From positions 42,975,172 through 43,039,171 of the forward strand of contig NC_058339.1 in assembly GCF_905475395.1 (NCBI RefSeq): DNA of 64,000 bases, given 5' to 3'. This stretch comes from Chrysoperla carnea (lineage: Eukaryota; Arthropoda; Insecta; Neuroptera; Chrysopidae). Under the pieces are notes generated by a model that was not told the DNA's origin, made no database searches, and was given only the letters and a program-made list of their open reading frames with translations. A program made the translations under genes and the position numbers. Shown here one piece after another: positions 60,384-64,000 of the stretch; position 1 is the first letter of the stretch; every line of letters starts with the position of its first letter.

Positions 60384-60705
60384 CAGTAGAATCTCGATAA
60401 CTTAAACCTCGGTAACATAAAAACCTCTGTTACTTCAAAAAATACTATGTTCCCTTCCCATCAGAGCCCAAAACCTCTATAACTTAAAATACGCAACCTC
60501 TATAACTTAAATAAATATTCTCTGTATAGGCCCTCAGTAACTACATAGAAACATGTACATACCTCTATATTAACTAGGGTACATAGAAACATGTACATAC
60601 CTCTATATTAACCTTTACCTAACATAGACTCGTGATAACTTAAAACCTCTATAACTTAAAATATTTTGTGTTTCCCTTGGACTTTAACTTATCGAGATTC
60701 TACTG
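60384..60705. mobile_element. pogo-like (Tc1/mariner superfamily) MITE
   Basis: The inverted ends are CAGTAGAATCTCGATAACTT and, reversed, CAGTAGAATCTCGATAAGTT, flanked by TA on each side (60382-60383 and 60706-60707). CAGTAGAA...TCG ends with a TA target are typical of pogo/Tigger elements. The interior repeats a TIR-like motif, ACCTCTATAACTTAAA, several times, and has a tandem duplication around ACATAGAAACATGTACATAC (60544 and 60582). At 322 bp it is non-autonomous. Close agreement of the ends suggests moderate age. Confidence 0.75.
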
Positions 60706-60707
60706 TA

Positions 60708-61388
60708 TTATCCCCATTTAGATGAAAATTACAATCTGCAAAGCAAGTTTTAAAACATTTAAACTACAAAAAACATAACTAATACTCTTAGAACTCTTAT
60801 TATAGCTAATGTGGAATTTCCATTGGGCACTCTTAACGGAGGTATATTGTTGTTGAATTCTATATATATATATATTCACTAACTCTGATGAGAGGTCATT
60901 GTATATATCTCAACCATATCTACACACGTTTAGATTTTCGAGTTCGGTAGCATTTCGTTTATTCGAATGTGCTATCAGATAGGTGGCTAGCTGACTGGCT
61001 ACGTGTGTAGGTTGTTTTGATGGCAATGGGTATTATTAGATGGATGGCACGCACCAGGAGTTAGAAAACCGGATATAATTACATCAAACAAACACAACTA
61101 TTTATTTATTCTGTTACATATTTACTCATTCTGTCATGTTGGATTATCGCGTGAGGTGTTGATTTGTGTTCAATAAATAAATGTTGATCTAAAATCTAAT
61201 TTGGTAATTTATATATTTTCTTTATTGGGAAAAAACGTGATCCCTATTTCATTGCCAATTTCGAAATTGGCATAAATATGTAATTTCACTCAATTGCTAG
61301 TTGGTTTGATCAAGAAGCATAGGGGCTGAATAGAAATTTTGTCGCAATCAAAATTCCAAACGCATTCCTCAGAAAATATATTTAGAAA
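60708..61388. other. gene-free spacer
   Basis: It contains a short (TA)n run near 60,860 and, near 61,155, a fragment GGTGTTGATTTGTG...AAAATCTAAT matching the interior of the Helitron that follows. Confidence 0.45.
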
Positions 61389-61874
61389 TCCTTATATGTT
61401 ATAAATGTGAAAGTAAGGATGCTTGTTTGTTTGTTTGTTTGTTACGCTTTCGCGCAAAATCTAACGAATGGTTTTTAATGAAACTATACAGCAATATAGG
61501 TCATACATCAGAATAACACATGAGCTATAACATATAAAGATATATAAAAAAAAGCAAAAAAAAATAAATTAATTAAATTAATCTGATATTTACGATTTTT
61601 AATTTTTACAGAAATCCTTAATTTTTGGTTCAAGGTTCTGTAAAAGTTTAAAATAGTAAATGTCAAACAATATTTTACAATTTAAAAAATTGAAAACTAT
61701 GCATATCTTTTAGCTGCGTAAAACAATCCCTTTAAGTGTTATGGAAGGGGGATAACTGAGATCAAGAGATGAGGAGGTTATAAAGCGGTGTTTTTTATTT
61801 TTAAGGTGTTGATTTGTGAAAATAAATTTTGATTTAAAATCTAATGCCCGCCAGTGAAGCGGGAATCAAGCTAG
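61389..61874 (+). mobile_element. short non-autonomous Helitron
   Basis: The 5' end reads A|TCCTTATATG and the 3' end carries a hairpin, CCCGC (61847-61851) with GCGGG (61859-61863), followed eight bases later by CTAG|T at 61871-61874. A 5' TC, a 3' hairpin then CTRR, and insertion between A and T without target duplication are the rules for Helitrons. The interior includes a (GTTT)n tract near 61,421 and no reading frame, as in insect helentron/MINE-type copies. The 5' boundary is less certain than the 3' end. Confidence 0.6.
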
Positions 61875-64000
61875 TTATATATATTAGAAAATATAGTTTA
61901 TTTATTCCCGAAACTGAACTTTTGCATTTAAAAAAATGCAATGAAAGCGTCTAAAGTAACAATAAAAATAAAAAAAACAGTACTGCAATTGCTTTTAATG
62001 CCAAAGCTAATTGATGGACTTTCCTTTCCAAACTTATTTTTTAACTGACGTTGTAAGTCCGTTAGATATTCTTGTCCATACAAGTTTTGGGACTCTATTC
62101 AAGTATATAAAACTTTTGAACTTGCTATTCGAAAATTACTAGTATGGAGAAGTCGATAATGAAACTTATTAGGAGTAATTTTAAAAATTTTAGACATTTT
62201 TCCCATATAGTTTTTCTCAGATAATTATAGAGATGCAGATTCTAGTCGTTACTCCTCATGTTTCGAAACTGCTACGATTTAGTTAGTGAACTATTTTTTA
62301 AATACGACAATGAAAGAGACAAATTTAAGCCCCTTTTTGGCGATTTTCTGAATACAGACCTGAGAGCATACAGTTGTAAATACTAATTTAGAAATCTTTG
62401 TTGGAATAAATTTTACTATTTTCATTCCAATTATTTATTAATAATAATAATTGTAACAATTTATTAATATTTGCATATTTGACCAAAATTATTATTGGTA
62501 TTTACAAAATTTAATACATTTAATATATGTTTGAATACAACAAATTAGACAAAATATGGAATGGATGTTATTATAAAATTACATTTTAGTTTGATGTCTA
62601 TGTTGTTGAACAAAATAATATGGAGTGTAATTGAAATAGTTGATAACTAATAATAATAGTACCTACCTCTTCATCCATTTATTATTATAATGTACGTTGA
62701 TGTTTTACATTCTGTGTTTATTTCTGCAGACCCTATCAAAAATTCGCATCAAATTAGAGGATATTTTGACTCATCGATCAACGCACAGCTGATGGGTCTA
62801 GAAGCCTGAAATTTACACACGTTGCTGAAGTGACCACTAAAAAGGTATTGAAGGGATCAGGTTAATTTAATGATTGGATGCAGAGCTTCTGAGATATCAC
62901 AATATTTGGATAGATTTTAGTCCGTATCTCAAAAACTATTCGACCAGTCAACAAATAAACCCGATTTTTGTACTTTTTGTTTCAAAATTACCATATATAC
63001 TGAGTTTTATCGAAATTGGATATAAAAAAAATTTTTCGATTTTTTGCACTTTTAAGTGAAAAAAAAATTGAAAAAATCGTTGAAAACCTGTGAAAAAATC
63101 GAGAAATCGGAAAATTTTTGAAATGGAATTTGCTGAAACACAGTCTATGGGCTAATTTTGATTCAAAAAATATACAAATCAGGTTAATTTAATGATTGGA
63201 CCTATAGAAAGTTACAATATCGGCGAGTATCATGGGCAAAACTTCATTTTATGCCGTTTATATGCATATAGCTCAGACATACAGTTTTTTTACACATCCT
63301 ATATATTTGTTAATATATTATTCTTTAGAGATAGCTTCCACAAACATCAAAAATATAAATGTCTGTATATGCTATTGTAAAATTTATTGTAACATTGTTG
63401 TAAAATCTAAAACAACATTTGACGTGCATAATACATAATGCTATACGTACAACTATTTTATAAATATCATTAATATTGTTAGAAAATAAAATTGAACATA
63501 AATTTATCAATTCTAACAATTTATGTATAACGTTCAGTTAAATCAATCCTTTATGAATGTTTAATTATTTAATAAACAGTTCGTTTCTTGTAAAATAAGT
63601 TTCTTTAATATAAAGTTGTATTAACATCCATAAATTGTTCTTAACATAATTATAATGTATGTTTTACTCATCATGTTCAATTAATCTTAAATAACTTATT
63701 CTTGTTTTACATCATAATGTCAGATTTATAATGATTTTGTTATTGTTCAATCAGTTTTGCTTATAATATAGGTAATACAATTTTAATTCACAATATTTTT
63801 TTAATATTTTCTGTTTCTTTATAAACCAACGCATAACAGAAACCCGTAATGTAAAAATATCTTAAAATTTCGGAATCCAGGGACAGTTAACGAATCTTTA
63901 TAAAAACTTCTGCACTGCATTGTTTAAAGCTTACTTAAAGAATTTAAAAACCCAAATTTCCGCGACCTTGCCCAGGGGGTGGAAAAATTTAAGCTGAAAA
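61875..64000. other. gene-free 3' end of the window
   Basis: No gene was recognised. ATCAGGTTAATTTAATGATTGGA occurs at about 62,857 and again at about 63,177, about 320 bp apart, framing sequence rich in AAAAATCG-type motifs. It looks like a fragment of a tandem or interspersed repeat. Confidence 0.4.

Overview
The window is A+T-rich nuclear DNA from an insect. It holds one clear gene family: nine complete UDP-glycosyltransferase (UGT) genes in tandem, all on the + strand, between 8,520 and 47,527. They have spliceosomal introns (GT...AG) and insect-type UGT motifs, and they sit among small DNA transposons typical of arthropod genomes. I could not fix the insect order from sequence alone. No other protein-coding gene, rRNA, tRNA or CRISPR array could be supported.

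Every UGT has the same four coding exons. Exon 1 (834-840 nt, phase 0) carries the signal peptide and the acceptor-binding domain. Exon 2 is exactly 223 nt and exon 3 exactly 217 nt. Exon 4 (253-304 nt) carries the end of the donor domain, the membrane anchor and a short cytosolic tail. Predicted proteins are 509-526 residues. In all nine, the ATG directly follows a splice acceptor (TTTCAG|ATG), so a non-coding leader exon must lie upstream. For copies 4-7 I can propose it: a conserved block with GATA-type sites, a TATA box, a (T/C)(T/C)AGTG start and a 58-63 nt leader ending AAG|GTACCT. Copies 1 and 2 share a different upstream block. Copies 3, 8 and 9 have their own sequence upstream.

Layout: 1-8.5 kb, repeats (two long-inverted-repeat elements, two copies of a dispersed repeat, a hAT MITE) and the leader block of copy 1. 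8.5-22.7 kb, UGT copies 1-3 (one subgroup), with a long-TIR element and a tandem duplication between them. 23.8-38.7 kb, copies 4-7 (a second, more recently amplified subgroup with signs of gene conversion). 41.5-47.5 kb, copies 8 and 9, the most divergent. 47.5-64 kb, no recognisable gene: a TTAA-flanked MITE, a 0.7 kb long-TIR element, a pogo-like MITE, a short Helitron and an inverted copy of the dispersed repeat.

Together the genes look like a detoxification or conjugation cluster of ER-membrane enzymes. They keep the UDP-sugar-binding half nearly constant and vary the acceptor-binding half. Two copies stand out: copy 4 has substitutions at conserved donor-site residues, and copy 9 has lost the C-terminal KxKxx ER-retrieval tail that the other eight share.
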